Below are positions 1 through 5,640 of a stretch of 7,857 nucleotides of DNA, one piece after another (position 1 is the stretch's first letter; each line of letters starts with the position of its first letter). The DNA comes from Tannerella sp. (lineage in GTDB: Bacteria; Bacteroidota; Bacteroidia; Bacteroidales; Tannerellaceae). The stretch spans positions 1-7,857 of the forward strand of contig JAIRYY010000184.1 in the NCBI GenBank assembly GCA_031267485.1. The letters are read 5' to 3'. The notes under the pieces are model-generated. The model was not told where the DNA came from. It worked only from the letters and a program-made list of their open reading frames with translations, and made no database searches. A program made the translations under genes and the position numbers.

Positions 1-2
1 GC

Positions 3-49
3 CATACATATATTATATTTTGTTCGTTTCACATTACATAGTGATGAAT
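3..49 (+). repeat. Left copy of a 47-bp direct repeat
   Basis: This copy begins CATACATATATTATAT and matches 407-453 in the same orientation over 47 bases with three mismatches by eye. The two copies are 404 bp apart and bracket palindromes A and B. It is AT-rich and ends in GTGATGAAT, which resembles the heptamer repeats found elsewhere in the window. Confidence 0.85.
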
Positions 50-62
50 TGCTAATAATTAT

Positions 63-207
63 ACTTCCAGCGGGATATTTTTGTGCATTGTCTTTCCCCG
101 TCATTGCGAACGAAGTGAAGCAATCCAGGCCGTCGCCTGTGCCTGGATTGCTTCGCTTCGTTCGCAAAGCGCGGAAATGTCCATGCACTGCGATATGCGG
201 CTGAAGT
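63..207. repeat. Nested palindrome A (MITE-like), copy of the element at 7684-7857
   Basis: The inner core is a 27-bp inverted repeat (104-130 against 141-167, one mismatch) around a 10-nt loop. The outer arms are a weaker terminal inverted repeat: ACTTCCAGCGGGATAT at 63-78 and its degraded complement ending GAAGT at 207. The left half (63-130) closely matches the reverse complement of the right half of the element at the far end of the window, including the outer GATATTTTTGTGCATTG. There is no coding capacity, so if mobile it would depend on a transposase elsewhere. No target-site duplication is obvious. Confidence 0.75.
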
Positions 208-220
208 GGACAGGATTTAC

Positions 221-380
221 CGTCCTGTAGGGACGGAATGTCGGTAGAAAAATTAACCGTATCCAACCGTCCGCGTGCCGTCAGGTACGCCATGTGACAA
301 TCATCACACTCCGTACCTAACGGCACGGCGATAAATGTCATCGGCGATTTTTCTACCGACATATTGTCCCGTTCGGGACA
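221..380. repeat. Nested palindrome B with end hairpins
   Basis: There are three layers. An exact 16-bp inverted repeat lies at 238-253 and 347-362 (ATGTCGGTAGAAAAAT). Inside it is a second 16-bp inverted repeat at 274-289 and 312-327 (CGTGCCGTCAGGTACG, one mismatch). Each end carries its own small hairpin: CGTCC/GGACG at 221-235 and TGTCCC-GTTC-GGGACA at 365-380. The sequence is unrelated to palindromes A, C and D. I recall similar CGTGCCGTTAGGTACG-type repeats from Bacteroidales genomes but could not check this. No protein is encoded. Confidence 0.7.
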
Positions 381-406
381 AATCGCGTGCTTCAATTTGC
401 TTAAAT

Positions 407-453
407 CATACATATATTATATCCTGTTCGTTTCACATTACCTAGTGATGAAT
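407..453 (+). repeat. Right copy of the 47-bp direct repeat
   Basis: This is the partner of 3-49, with three mismatches. It runs directly into a short heptamer tract (447-467). Confidence 0.85.
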
Positions 454-467
454 CATTAATCATTAAC
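447..467. repeat. Short degenerate heptamer tract
   Basis: AATCATTAATCATTAAC on the plus strand reads as ATTAATG-type units on the minus strand. These are the same family as the array at 7434-7678. The tract lies about 20 bp left of palindrome C. Confidence 0.6.
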
Positions 468-486
468 ATACGGACATCCCACATGA

Positions 487-613
487 GGCTGTCTCAAAAG
501 CCCTATTCCGTCATTGCGAACGAAGTGAAGCAATCCAGGAATACCTGACAGTACATGGATTGCTTCGTCGTTCCTCCTCGCAATGACGAGGAATCGAGGC
601 TTTTGAGACAGCC
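487..613. repeat. Nested palindrome C: shared core inside a different outer inverted repeat
   Basis: The outer arms are an exact 16-bp inverted repeat, GGCTGTCTCAAAAGCC at 487-502 and its complement at 598-613. Inside is an imperfect palindrome (509-537 against 556-588). Its left arm, with flanks (508-539), is identical over 32 nt to 98-129 in palindrome A and to the complement of 7790-7821 in palindrome D. The right arm is 4 nt longer. The outer arms resemble insertion-sequence ends, but there is no transposase and no clear target duplication. Heptamer tracts lie on both sides. Confidence 0.75.
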
Positions 614-617
614 CCCT

Positions 618-660
618 ACCATTAACCATTCATCACTAATCATTAATCACTAACCATTAA
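618..660 (-). repeat. Heptamer tract overlapping the 3' end of thiE
   Basis: Read on the minus strand from 660, this is TTAATG GTTAGTG ATTAATG ATTAGTG ATGAATG GTTAATG, about six units of the RTTRRTG family. The thiE stop codon (645 to 643) lies inside it, so the repeat forms the gene's last five codons. Confidence 0.85.
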
Positions 661-1269
661 ATGAACGATTTTTGCCGTCTCTTCTACCGGGTTTGCGGCA
701 TTTAAAACCGTTGAGGAAAGGGCGATGCCGGACACTCCCGTTTGCATGATGGCGGGGATGTCGGCCACCGTAATGCCTCCGATAGCAAGCACAGGCAGAT
801 GTATCCCATTTTCCCCGCACTGTTGCAGTATGGTACGGTATCCCTCCAGACCCAAAACCGGACTGAGATTTTTCTTTGTCGTTGTGAAGCGAAAAGGCCC
901 CAGGCCGATGTAGTTCACCCCCTGTCCGTACAGGCGGCATACGTCGTCGAACGTATTTGCCGTGCCGCCTATGAGATATTTGTCACCCAGAATCGCACGC
1001 GCCTCGAATGGCGGCATATCCGATTTTCCGAGATGCACCCCCGCGGCGTCGACCTTCCGGCACACGTCAACGTAATCGTCAATAAAGAGCGCCGCGTGGT
1101 AGCTGTCGCAAAGGTCTTTCGCGCGACGGGCGACATCTTCCACCTCTTTCGCCGGAGCGTCCTTCATGCGAAGCTGTATCTGCCGGCAGCCGCCCTTGAG
1201 AGCGATTTCTGCGGACTGAAGAACATCGTATCTTCCGGTCCGGTGAGTTATAAACAATAATCCATTCAT
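643..1269 (-). CDS. thiE: Thiamine-phosphate synthase
   Basis: This 208-residue protein has the normal family length. It joins HMP-pyrophosphate to thiazole phosphate to give thiamine phosphate in the cytoplasm. Family motifs appear in order: QLRMKD (32-37), FIDDYVD (62-68), GVHLGKSDMP (77-86), GGTANT (101-106), GLGPFRFTTTKK (122-133, the phosphate-binding loop), AIGGI (162-166) and GIALSS (181-186). FIDDYVD replaces the more usual FINDRVD, and GGTANT the usual GVSTHT; I believe both are normal for Bacteroidales ThiE. It is the last gene of the riboswitch-led operon, 6 bp after the preceding stop. Residues 204-208 (LMVSD) and the stop codon are encoded by heptamer repeat sequence. Of the two ThiE-like proteins here, this one has the more canonical catalytic motifs and is the likelier synthase. 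Confidence 0.95.
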   Translation of the reverse strand: MNGLLFITHRTGRYDVLQSAEIALKGGCRQIQLRMKDAPAKEVEDVARRAKDLCDSYHAALFIDDYVDVCRKVDAAGVHLGKSDMPPFEARAILGDKYLIGGTANTFDDVCRLYGQGVNYIGLGPFRFTTTKKNLSPVLGLEGYRTILQQCGENGIHLPVLAIGGITVADIPAIMQTGVSGIALSSTVLNAANPVEETAKIVHLMVSD

Positions 1270-1275
1270 ATCCGT

Positions 1276-1920
1276 TTATTTTGCAGGGCAGTCCCCGTCA
1301 TCCCGGCAGGCCGTTCTCAATGCGTCGAAACGCTGCCGCAATTCATCCGTATCTCCGTCCGTCACCGCCTCCGTCCATAAGGCGCCCAGCACGGCCACGC
1401 CTCCGAAGCCATAGTGACGGACTGCGGGTATCCGTTCCGCCGTGATTCCGCCCAGCGCCATTACACGGGTATTGACGAGCCCCCTGTCGCGTGCGTCACA
1501 CAACTGTTCCGGCGTATATCCCTGTTTATATCCGGCTTTGGATATGCTGTCGAAAACGGGGCTCAGGAACATGTAGTCGACACCGGCCGAGACGGCGGCA
1601 ACCTCCTCAAGGGAATGGCATGAGCGGCTCACGGACAGCTCGCGGTCGCCGGGCGGAAAACACGGCCGCGGCACGTTCCGGTTCCGGCGGTTTAAATGTA
1701 TGCCTTTCAAATGGAACAGGCGCGTCAGTTCATAATAATCGTGGATAACGGTACGCGGATGAAAAGTGGCGTCAATCTGCTCCACGAAACGCCTCGTCCC
1801 TTCAAATGAAGCCTGCGGCTTGCGGACATGCAGCGTCTCCATTCCGTATCCGAAGAGCCGGTTAATCGCTTCCGGTTCCCCGTCAAAAAAGCATCCGCTT
1901 GTAATCACAATAAGTTTCAT
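1276..1920 (-). CDS. ThiE/TenI-type protein, second paralogue
   Basis: This protein has 214 residues from the ATG at 1920, which gives the family-like start MKLIVIT and lies 13 bp after the thiS stop. An upstream ATG at 1953 would add 11 residues and overlap thiS, and is less likely. The TIM-barrel layout of ThiE/TenI is visible: LHVRKP (30-35), VIHDYYEL (58-65), GIHLNRRN (73-80), CHSLEEV (101-107), FLSPVFDSISK (118-128) and ALGGIT (155-160). The phosphate loop GxGPxxxTxTKK of ThiE is replaced by SPVFDSISKAG, so thiamine-phosphate synthase activity is doubtful. It may instead be a TenI-like thiazole tautomerase or a specialised second ThiE. Its place between thiS and thiE supports a thiamine role. 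Databases often label such proteins thiamine phosphate synthase. Confidence 0.85.
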   Translation of the reverse strand: MKLIVITSGCFFDGEPEAINRLFGYGMETLHVRKPQASFEGTRRFVEQIDATFHPRTVIHDYYELTRLFHLKGIHLNRRNRNVPRPCFPPGDRELSVSRSCHSLEEVAAVSAGVDYMFLSPVFDSISKAGYKQGYTPEQLCDARDRGLVNTRVMALGGITAERIPAVRHYGFGGVAVLGALWTEAVTDGDTDELRQRFDALRTACRDDGDCPAK

Positions 1921-1933
1921 CGCATGAGTACGT

Positions 1934-2134
1934 TTAACCGCCCGAAACCGCATGAATCATCATCAACTCCAAGCCGTCTTCCAGCACGGTTTCTTCCCAC
2001 CGGGACTTCGGGACAACTTCGTAATCAATAGCGATAGCGACACCCTGAAGCGGCATCCCAAGTTCCCGCATAAATTTGTCCAGCGTCGTCCCGTCCGCCA
2101 GACTGTACGGTTTGTCATTCAATTTTATTTTCAT
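1934..2134 (-). CDS. thiS: Thiamine biosynthesis sulfur-carrier protein ThiS
   Basis: This is a 66-residue ubiquitin-fold (beta-grasp) protein of normal ThiS length, ending in the diagnostic AVSGG. In the family, the C-terminal Gly-Gly is adenylated by ThiF and converted to a thiocarboxylate. That then donates sulfur to the thiazole ring at ThiG. The N-terminus MKIKLNDKPYSL and the internal region GVAIAIDYEVVPKSRW fit the family. It lies 71 bp after thiD, across a repeat-containing spacer, and 13 bp before the next gene. Its expected partners thiF and thiG are absent from the window, so it must work with proteins encoded elsewhere. Confidence 0.95.
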   Translation of the reverse strand: MKIKLNDKPYSLADGTTLDKFMRELGMPLQGVAIAIDYEVVPKSRWEETVLEDGLELMMIHAVSGG

Positions 2135-2142
2135 TCTATATC

Positions 2143-2163
2143 AATTATGAATTATGAATTATG
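2143..2163 (+). repeat. Three perfect AATTATG heptamers upstream of thiS
   Basis: Three exact tandem copies of AATTATG end 9 bp before the thiS start codon, within its translation-initiation region. This is a second 7-bp unit, distinct from RTTRRTG. The low-GC tract may help ribosome access in a genome without Shine-Dalgarno sites, but that is inference. Confidence 0.9.
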
Positions 2164-2183
2164 GGCGCCCACAAGGAGCGCCC
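2163..2183. repeat. GC-rich hairpin in the thiD-thiS spacer
   Basis: GGGCGC (2163-2168) pairs with GCGCCC (2178-2183). An additional CC/GG pair is possible past a bulged A, leaving an ACAA loop. No U-run follows on the minus strand, so it looks like an interspersed palindrome or an mRNA stability or processing hairpin rather than a terminator. It is flanked by heptamer repeats on both sides. Confidence 0.65.
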
Positions 2184-2196
2184 CTACATCGCCTGT

Positions 2197-2214
2197 CACT
2201 AATCACTAATCATT
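2197..2214 (-). repeat. Heptamer tract containing the thiD stop codon
   Basis: Read on the minus strand this is AATG ATTAGTG ATTAGTG, the same family as 618-660 and 7434-7678. The thiD stop TAG (2208 to 2206) lies in the first full unit. Confidence 0.85.
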
Positions 2215-3042
2215 GTTTGCGTCATTCCAAAACCTGAAGAAATGGTGAACGGGGCCGTGGCCTCTGCCGATTTCGTATTCCGCGCCGGCGGCGATGGCCG
2301 ATTCCGTATATTCTTTCGCGTGGCGGACAGCGTCGCCGAGCGACATGCCGTGAGCCAGAAACGCCGCGATAGCGGAAGACAACGTGCAGCCCGTACCATG
2401 CGTATTCTTCGTGTGGATACGTTTGGAGGAAAGTTCTATTATCTCATCCGTTTCGGCGTTATAGAAGACATCCGTCAGCATTTCGCCGTTCAGGTGTCCG
2501 GCTTTAAGCAGGACGGACACCCGGCGGTTGGCCGACAGTTCCCGTGCCGCGTGCGGGAACTCGTGCCAGCCGTTTATGCGGCGTCCCAGCAGGACTTCCG
2601 CTTCGGGAAGGTTCGGCGTAATGACGCGCGCAAGAGGAACAAGCTCGTTCTTCAGGGCTGCTACCGCCTCGTCCTGCAGCAGTTTATCGCCCGACGTGGC
2701 CACCATGACCGGGTCCAGCACGATATTTTTAACAGGGTAAGCGGACAGCGTTTCTTTTACGGTCCGGATAAGTTCCGACGAATGGAGCATGCCTATTTTC
2801 ACGGCATCCGCCCCGATGTCGTCGAGGACGGACGTTATCTGTCCCGCGACGAAAGCGGCGGGGACGGGGTGAACGCCTGTCACGCCAACCGTATTCTCGT
2901 CGACGACAGCCACAATCGCCGAGGCGCCAAAGCAGCCGCATGCCGAGAATGTCTTCAAATCCGCCTGAATGCCGGCTCCCCCGCTCGGGTCGCTGCCGGC
3001 TATTGTCAGCGCTCTTCTGTAATGTTTTTTCTTTCTGTTCAT
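2206..3042 (-). CDS. thiD: Hydroxymethylpyrimidine/phosphomethylpyrimidine kinase
   Basis: This 278-residue ribokinase-fold enzyme phosphorylates HMP and then HMP-P to HMP-PP, the pyrimidine substrate of ThiE. Visible motifs are ALTIAGSDPSGGAGIQADLK (11-30), VKIGML (81-86), LDPVMVATSGD (109-119), ITPNLPEAEVLLG (141-153) and the anion-hole loop HGTGC with the catalytic Cys (215-219). The C-terminal GHGPVHHF (261-268) is typical. The HMP-contacting position, Gln44 in the E. coli/Salmonella enzyme, is Glu49 here (VVDENT). The last codons after FRFW (NDANND) look like an extension reaching a stop codon inside a heptamer repeat. It is the first gene after the TPP riboswitch; the ATG at 3042 lies 15 bases beyond the terminator U-run, with no Shine-Dalgarno sequence. 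Confidence 0.95.
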   Translation of the reverse strand: MNRKKKHYRRALTIAGSDPSGGAGIQADLKTFSACGCFGASAIVAVVDENTVGVTGVHPVPAAFVAGQITSVLDDIGADAVKIGMLHSSELIRTVKETLSAYPVKNIVLDPVMVATSGDKLLQDEAVAALKNELVPLARVITPNLPEAEVLLGRRINGWHEFPHAARELSANRRVSVLLKAGHLNGEMLTDVFYNAETDEIIELSSKRIHTKNTHGTGCTLSSAIAAFLAHGMSLGDAVRHAKEYTESAIAAGAEYEIGRGHGPVHHFFRFWNDANND

Positions 3043-3057
3043 GTGTACTTGCGTTTT

Positions 3058-3095
3058 AAAAAAAAAACCGTTGCGTAATCACTACGAAACGGTTT
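3058..3095 (-). terminator. Riboswitch-controlled intrinsic terminator before thiD
   Basis: On the minus strand AAACCGTTTCG (3095 to 3085) pairs with CGCAACGGTTT (3075 to 3065): 8 bp, one mismatch, then 2 bp, with a 9-nt loop. A run of ten T follows (3067 to 3058). It sits between the TPP aptamer and thiD, the expected place for an expression-platform terminator. The loop, TAGTGATTA, happens to match the heptamer repeat family. Confidence 0.85.
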
Positions 3096-3139
3096 GACTT
3101 ATTTTGTATCTAAAAATAAAAAATGAAAAAAAACCGTTT
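3087..3139 (-). promoter_or_regulatory. Antiterminator alternative pairing
   Basis: On the minus strand AAACGGTTT (3139 to 3131) is a perfect 9-nt complement of AAACCGTTT (3095 to 3087), the 5' arm of the terminator. The same ACGG (3137 to 3134) can close the aptamer's P1 helix with CCGT (3220 to 3217). The segment can therefore pair either into P1, leaving the terminator free to form, or with the terminator arm, allowing read-through. This is an off-switch for TPP, inferred from pairing only. Confidence 0.7.
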
Positions 3140-3220
3140 TCCTACGATGTCAATTACAACATATCAGGTTCGAGGGTCTAATCTCAGCCCTTCCAAAAGG
3201 AAGAACACCCCTAACGACGG
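3134..3220 (-). ncRNA. TPP riboswitch (THI box) aptamer
   Basis: Read on the minus strand, the conserved elements appear in order: AGGGGTG (3212 to 3206); the P3 hairpin CTTCC-TTTT-GGAAG (3203 to 3190); the pyrimidine-sensing CTGAGAT (3187 to 3181); ACCC closing P2 (3177 to 3174); GAACCTGAT (3171 to 3163); a P4/P5 hairpin ATGT/ACAT; and the pyrophosphate-side CGTAGG (3146 to 3141). P1 is CCGT with ACGG. The aptamer binds thiamine pyrophosphate and precedes the thiamine operon thiD-thiS-thiE2-thiE, so it gives end-product feedback. Confidence 0.95.
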
Positions 3221-3222
3221 TG

Positions 3223-3230
3223 CAAATATA
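3223..3230 (-). promoter_or_regulatory. Bacteroidota -7 promoter box for the thiamine operon
   Basis: TATATTTG on the minus strand (3230 to 3223) fits the TAnnTTTG consensus. Transcription would start near 3217, almost exactly at the 5' edge of the aptamer. No good TTTG box lies 19 bp upstream; TTCG at 3256-3253 is the nearest candidate, with 22-bp spacing. The box lies 41 bp beyond the pgi stop and there is no terminator between them, so read-through from pgi is also possible. Confidence 0.65.
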
Positions 3231-3271
3231 GTAAATTATTTTCTGTCCGTATCGAAAAAAGCGGAAAATTT

Positions 3272-4612
3272 TTACAGCTTGGCCTTTATCGCTTCACTTT
3301 CCTTCTCATATCCGGGTTTGTTCAGGAGGGCAAACATGTTCTTCTTGTACGCCTCCACGCCCGGCTGGTCAAACGGATTCACGCCAAGGATATAGCCGCT
3401 TATGCCGCATGCCTTTTCGAAAAAATAAAACAGCTGGCCGATATGGTAAGCGTTCAGTTCGGGCAGCGTGATTCGGATATTGGGGACGCCGCCGTCCACG
3501 TGGGCAAGCAGCGTGCCGAGTTCCGCCATTTTGTTCACCTCGTCGATGCGTTTGCCCGCGAGATAGTTCAGCCCGTCCAGGTCGGTTTCGTCGGCGGGTA
3601 CCGCGAGCGCGGCATCCGGGTTTGCAACCGATATGACCGTCTCGAAGATAATCCGTTCGCCGTCCTGTATCCATTGCCCCATCGAATGGAGGTCGGTCGT
3701 GAAATCGACGGACGCGGGGAAGATGCCTTTCCCGTCCTTGCCCTCGCTCTCGCCGTAGAGCTGTTTCCACCACTCGCCGATGTAGTGCATTTTCGGATGA
3801 AAGTTAGCCAGTATTTCCACTTTCTTTCCGTCCGCATAAAGGGCATTGCGGGTAGCGGCGTAGAGGGAAGCGATGTTTTCGCCGAACGGGACGTCCGCGC
3901 CGGTGGCCTTTTCCATGTCGGCGGCGCCCCTTACCAGTTCGCGGATGCTGATGCCGGCGACGGCTATCGGCAGCAGGCCTACCGGGGTAAGCACGGAGAA
4001 GCGCCCGCCCACATCGTCCGGGATGACGAACGTCCTGTAGCCCTCCCTGTCCGCCAGCGTGCGCAGGGCGCCGCGCGTACGGTCCGTGACCGCCACGATG
4101 TAATTTTTCGCACTCTCCCTGCCGATGTTTTTTTCCAGCAGTTTCCTCAGTATGCGGAACGCGATGGCCGGCTCGGTAGTCGTGCCCGACTTGGAGATGT
4201 TGATGATGCCGAACCTTTTGTCCCGGAGCGCTTCGCACAGCTCCGACAGGTAGTCTTCGCCGATATTGTGTCCGGCGTATGCAATCACCGGGTTTTTGCG
4301 TCCTTCCCGCAGCAGGTCGAAACCGTCGTTCAGGGCTTCGACGACCGCTTTTGTTCCGAGATAGCTGCCGCCGATGCCGATGACGACGACGATTTCACAT
4401 TCGCGCAGTCTGGCCGCCACCGCTTCAATGTCATTCAGTTCCGCCTCGCCGATTGAAGACGGAAGATGTAGCCAGCCGAGAAAGTCGCTTCCCCGGCCTG
4501 TGCCTCCGTGCAGCATTTCCATACCCCCGTTCGCTTTGGATTCAAAAGCGTCCACCTGCTGCCGTGTTGTTGCGCCAAGCGCCCTGTCGATGTTTAAACT
4601 AATGGATTTCAT
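3272..4612 (-). CDS. pgi: Glucose-6-phosphate isomerase
   Basis: This 446-residue enzyme interconverts glucose-6-phosphate and fructose-6-phosphate in the cytoplasm. The length matches the short bacterial class (about 450 residues) rather than the 550-residue E. coli type. Two SIS domains are visible, with [10 protein letters not shown] (79-88), the phosphate-binding [10 protein letters not shown] (139-148) and the signature [14 protein letters not shown] (199-212). Likely catalytic residues are Glu288/Glu290 in [10 protein letters not shown], His309 in TDLHSMGQ and Lys423/Lys424 in EAYKKNMF. The C-terminal half has [17 protein letters not shown] and [11 protein letters not shown], both standard. 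The ATG follows an A-rich leader without a Shine-Dalgarno site, 26 bp after gpsA. It is the last gene of the lysS operon. All motifs are intact. Confidence 0.97.
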   Translation of the reverse strand: MKSISLNIDRALGATTRQQVDAFESKANGGMEMLHGGTGRGSDFLGWLHLPSSIGEAELNDIEAVAARLRECEIVVVIGIGGSYLGTKAVVEALNDGFDLLREGRKNPVIAYAGHNIGEDYLSELCEALRDKRFGIINISKSGTTTEPAIAFRILRKLLEKNIGRESAKNYIVAVTDRTRGALRTLADREGYRTFVIPDDVGGRFSVLTPVGLLPIAVAGISIRELVRGAADMEKATGADVPFGENIASLYAATRNALYADGKKVEILANFHPKMHYIGEWWKQLYGESEGKDGKGIFPASVDFTTDLHSMGQWIQDGERIIFETVISVANPDAALAVPADETDLDGLNYLAGKRIDEVNKMAELGTLLAHVDGGVPNIRITLPELNAYHIGQLFYFFEKACGISGYILGVNPFDQPGVEAYKKNMFALLNKPGYEKESEAIKAKL

Positions 4613-4638
4613 TTTCTTTATAAAATAAGATTGATGAT

Positions 4639-5640
4639 TTATTTGAAATTTTCAGTGATTTTCCTTATCTGTTCTGCGGGCGGTTCGTGCTCGTAGAGAA
4701 TGGCGTGCAGCGCATTCAGTATGGGCATGTTCACTTTATAGCGCCCGTTTATTTCGTAGATGCACTTTGTCGCGTAATAGCCCTCGGCGACCATGCCGAG
4801 TTCCACTTTGGCGACATTGACGCTGTTTCCCTCGCCTATCATTTTCCCGAACATCCGGTTGCGGCTGAAAGTCGAATAGGATGTGACGAGCAGGTCGCTG
4901 AGATAGGCGGCGCTTGTGATGTCCCGCTTCAGCGGATAGGCGACGTTCAGGAAGCGGATGATTTCGTCGAACGCATTCGGTATGTAGACCGCCTGGAAAT
5001 TGTCGCCGTACTTCAGCCCGTTGCACATCCCGGCAACGATGGCATAAATGTTTTTCAGTACCGAGACGTATTCGAGTCCCGTCATGTCGCGGCTGCAGGA
5101 ACTGTTGAGGTACGGCGTTTTAAAGACGTTTGCCGACAGTTTTTCCGCTTTCCGGATGTCGCGGCACACGAGCGTGAGGTACGACAGATGCTCCATCGCA
5201 ATCTCTTCCGCGTGGCAGGCGCCGGCTATCACGACAATGTTGGCCGGATTCACGCCGTAGTACGTCGAGAAATAATCGTTCACGAGCATGTTCTCGTCCG
5301 GCACAATCCCCTTGATGGCCGATATGATGTATTTCCTGTCCAGCGGTGCGTTCACTTTGCCGAGATGTTCCTTGATATAGGGCGAGGGCGTGGCGAAAAT
5401 GAGCGTATCCGAGTTTTCTATCGCCCGGTTGATGTCGTCGTAAAAACGGATGCGCGACGTGTCGAACGTAATGCTCGACAGGTATGCCGGGTTGTGCTTC
5501 ATCCGCTTGAAATCCTCGATTCGGTCGGGGCGGCGCATATACCAGCTTATTTCCGGCTGCGAGTACATCACGATTTTAGCCAGCGCCGTAGCCCAGCTGC
5601 CGCCGCCCATTATCGCTATTCTTCCGGGAAAGAGTTTCAT
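4639..5640 (-). CDS. gpsA: Glycerol-3-phosphate dehydrogenase [NAD(P)+]
   Basis: This enzyme reduces dihydroxyacetone phosphate to sn-glycerol-3-phosphate, the backbone for membrane phospholipids. It has 333 residues from the ATG at 5640, chosen because it forms an ATGA overlap with the lysS stop and gives the family-like start [14 protein letters not shown]. An ATG at 5661 would add seven residues (MDEKYMP). The Rossmann motif is [11 protein letters not shown] (12-22). Next come FATPSP (82-87), ISAIKGI (106-112) with the conserved Lys110, AGACHAEE (139-146), and [12 protein letters not shown] (190-201) with the catalytic-site Lys196. The NAD(P)-side [10 protein letters not shown] lies at 208-217. 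AGACHAEE has Ala where AGPxxAxE is usual. Translation is probably coupled to lysS. Confidence 0.95.
   Translation of the reverse strand: MKLFPGRIAIMGGGSWATALAKIVMYSQPEISWYMRRPDRIEDFKRMKHNPAYLSSITFDTSRIRFYDDINRAIENSDTLIFATPSPYIKEHLGKVNAPLDRKYIISAIKGIVPDENMLVNDYFSTYYGVNPANIVVIAGACHAEEIAMEHLSYLTLVCRDIRKAEKLSANVFKTPYLNSSCSRDMTGLEYVSVLKNIYAIVAGMCNGLKYGDNFQAVYIPNAFDEIIRFLNVAYPLKRDITSAAYLSDLLVTSYSTFSRNRMFGKMIGEGNSVNVAKVELGMVAEGYYATKCIYEINGRYKVNMPILNALHAILYEHEPPAEQIRKITENFK

Larger units (their letters stand above)
1..642. other. Gene-free, repeat-packed region downstream of thiE
   Basis: I see no credible coding region here. No reading frame of useful length shows a recognisable protein, and there is no tRNA-like cloverleaf. 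The stretch is a mosaic of a 47-bp direct repeat, three nested inverted-repeat elements and short 7-bp tandem tracts, each listed separately. It lies beyond the 3' end of the thiamine operon. The palindromes could act as transcript ends or RNA-stabilising structures, but none is followed on the minus strand by a clear U-run, so no intrinsic terminator is called. Confidence 0.8.

Noticed and set aside
487..613. Complete insertion sequence
   Set aside because: The inverted ends look IS-like but enclose only about 95 bp of palindrome, with no transposase and no clear target duplication.
487..613. Intrinsic terminator of the thiamine operon
   Set aside because: The hairpin is long, but no U-run follows on the minus strand. 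Stem length alone is not enough to call a terminator.
1921..1953. Upstream start at 1953 for the second ThiE-like gene
   Set aside because: It overlaps thiS by 20 bp and adds a basic, non-conserved MRFRAVKRTHA. The ATG at 1920 gives the family-like N-terminus.
2242..3078. Plus-strand open frame (278 codons) opposite thiD
   Set aside because: It is antisense to ThiD and ends in the poly-A complement of the terminator T-run.
3123..3395. Plus-strand 90-codon frame across the riboswitch
   Set aside because: It covers the TPP aptamer complement and the antisense 3' end of pgi. The start lies in the T-run complement, and no motif is present.
3443..4456. Plus-strand open frame (337 codons) opposite pgi
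   Set aside because: It is the antisense shadow of a well-conserved isomerase.
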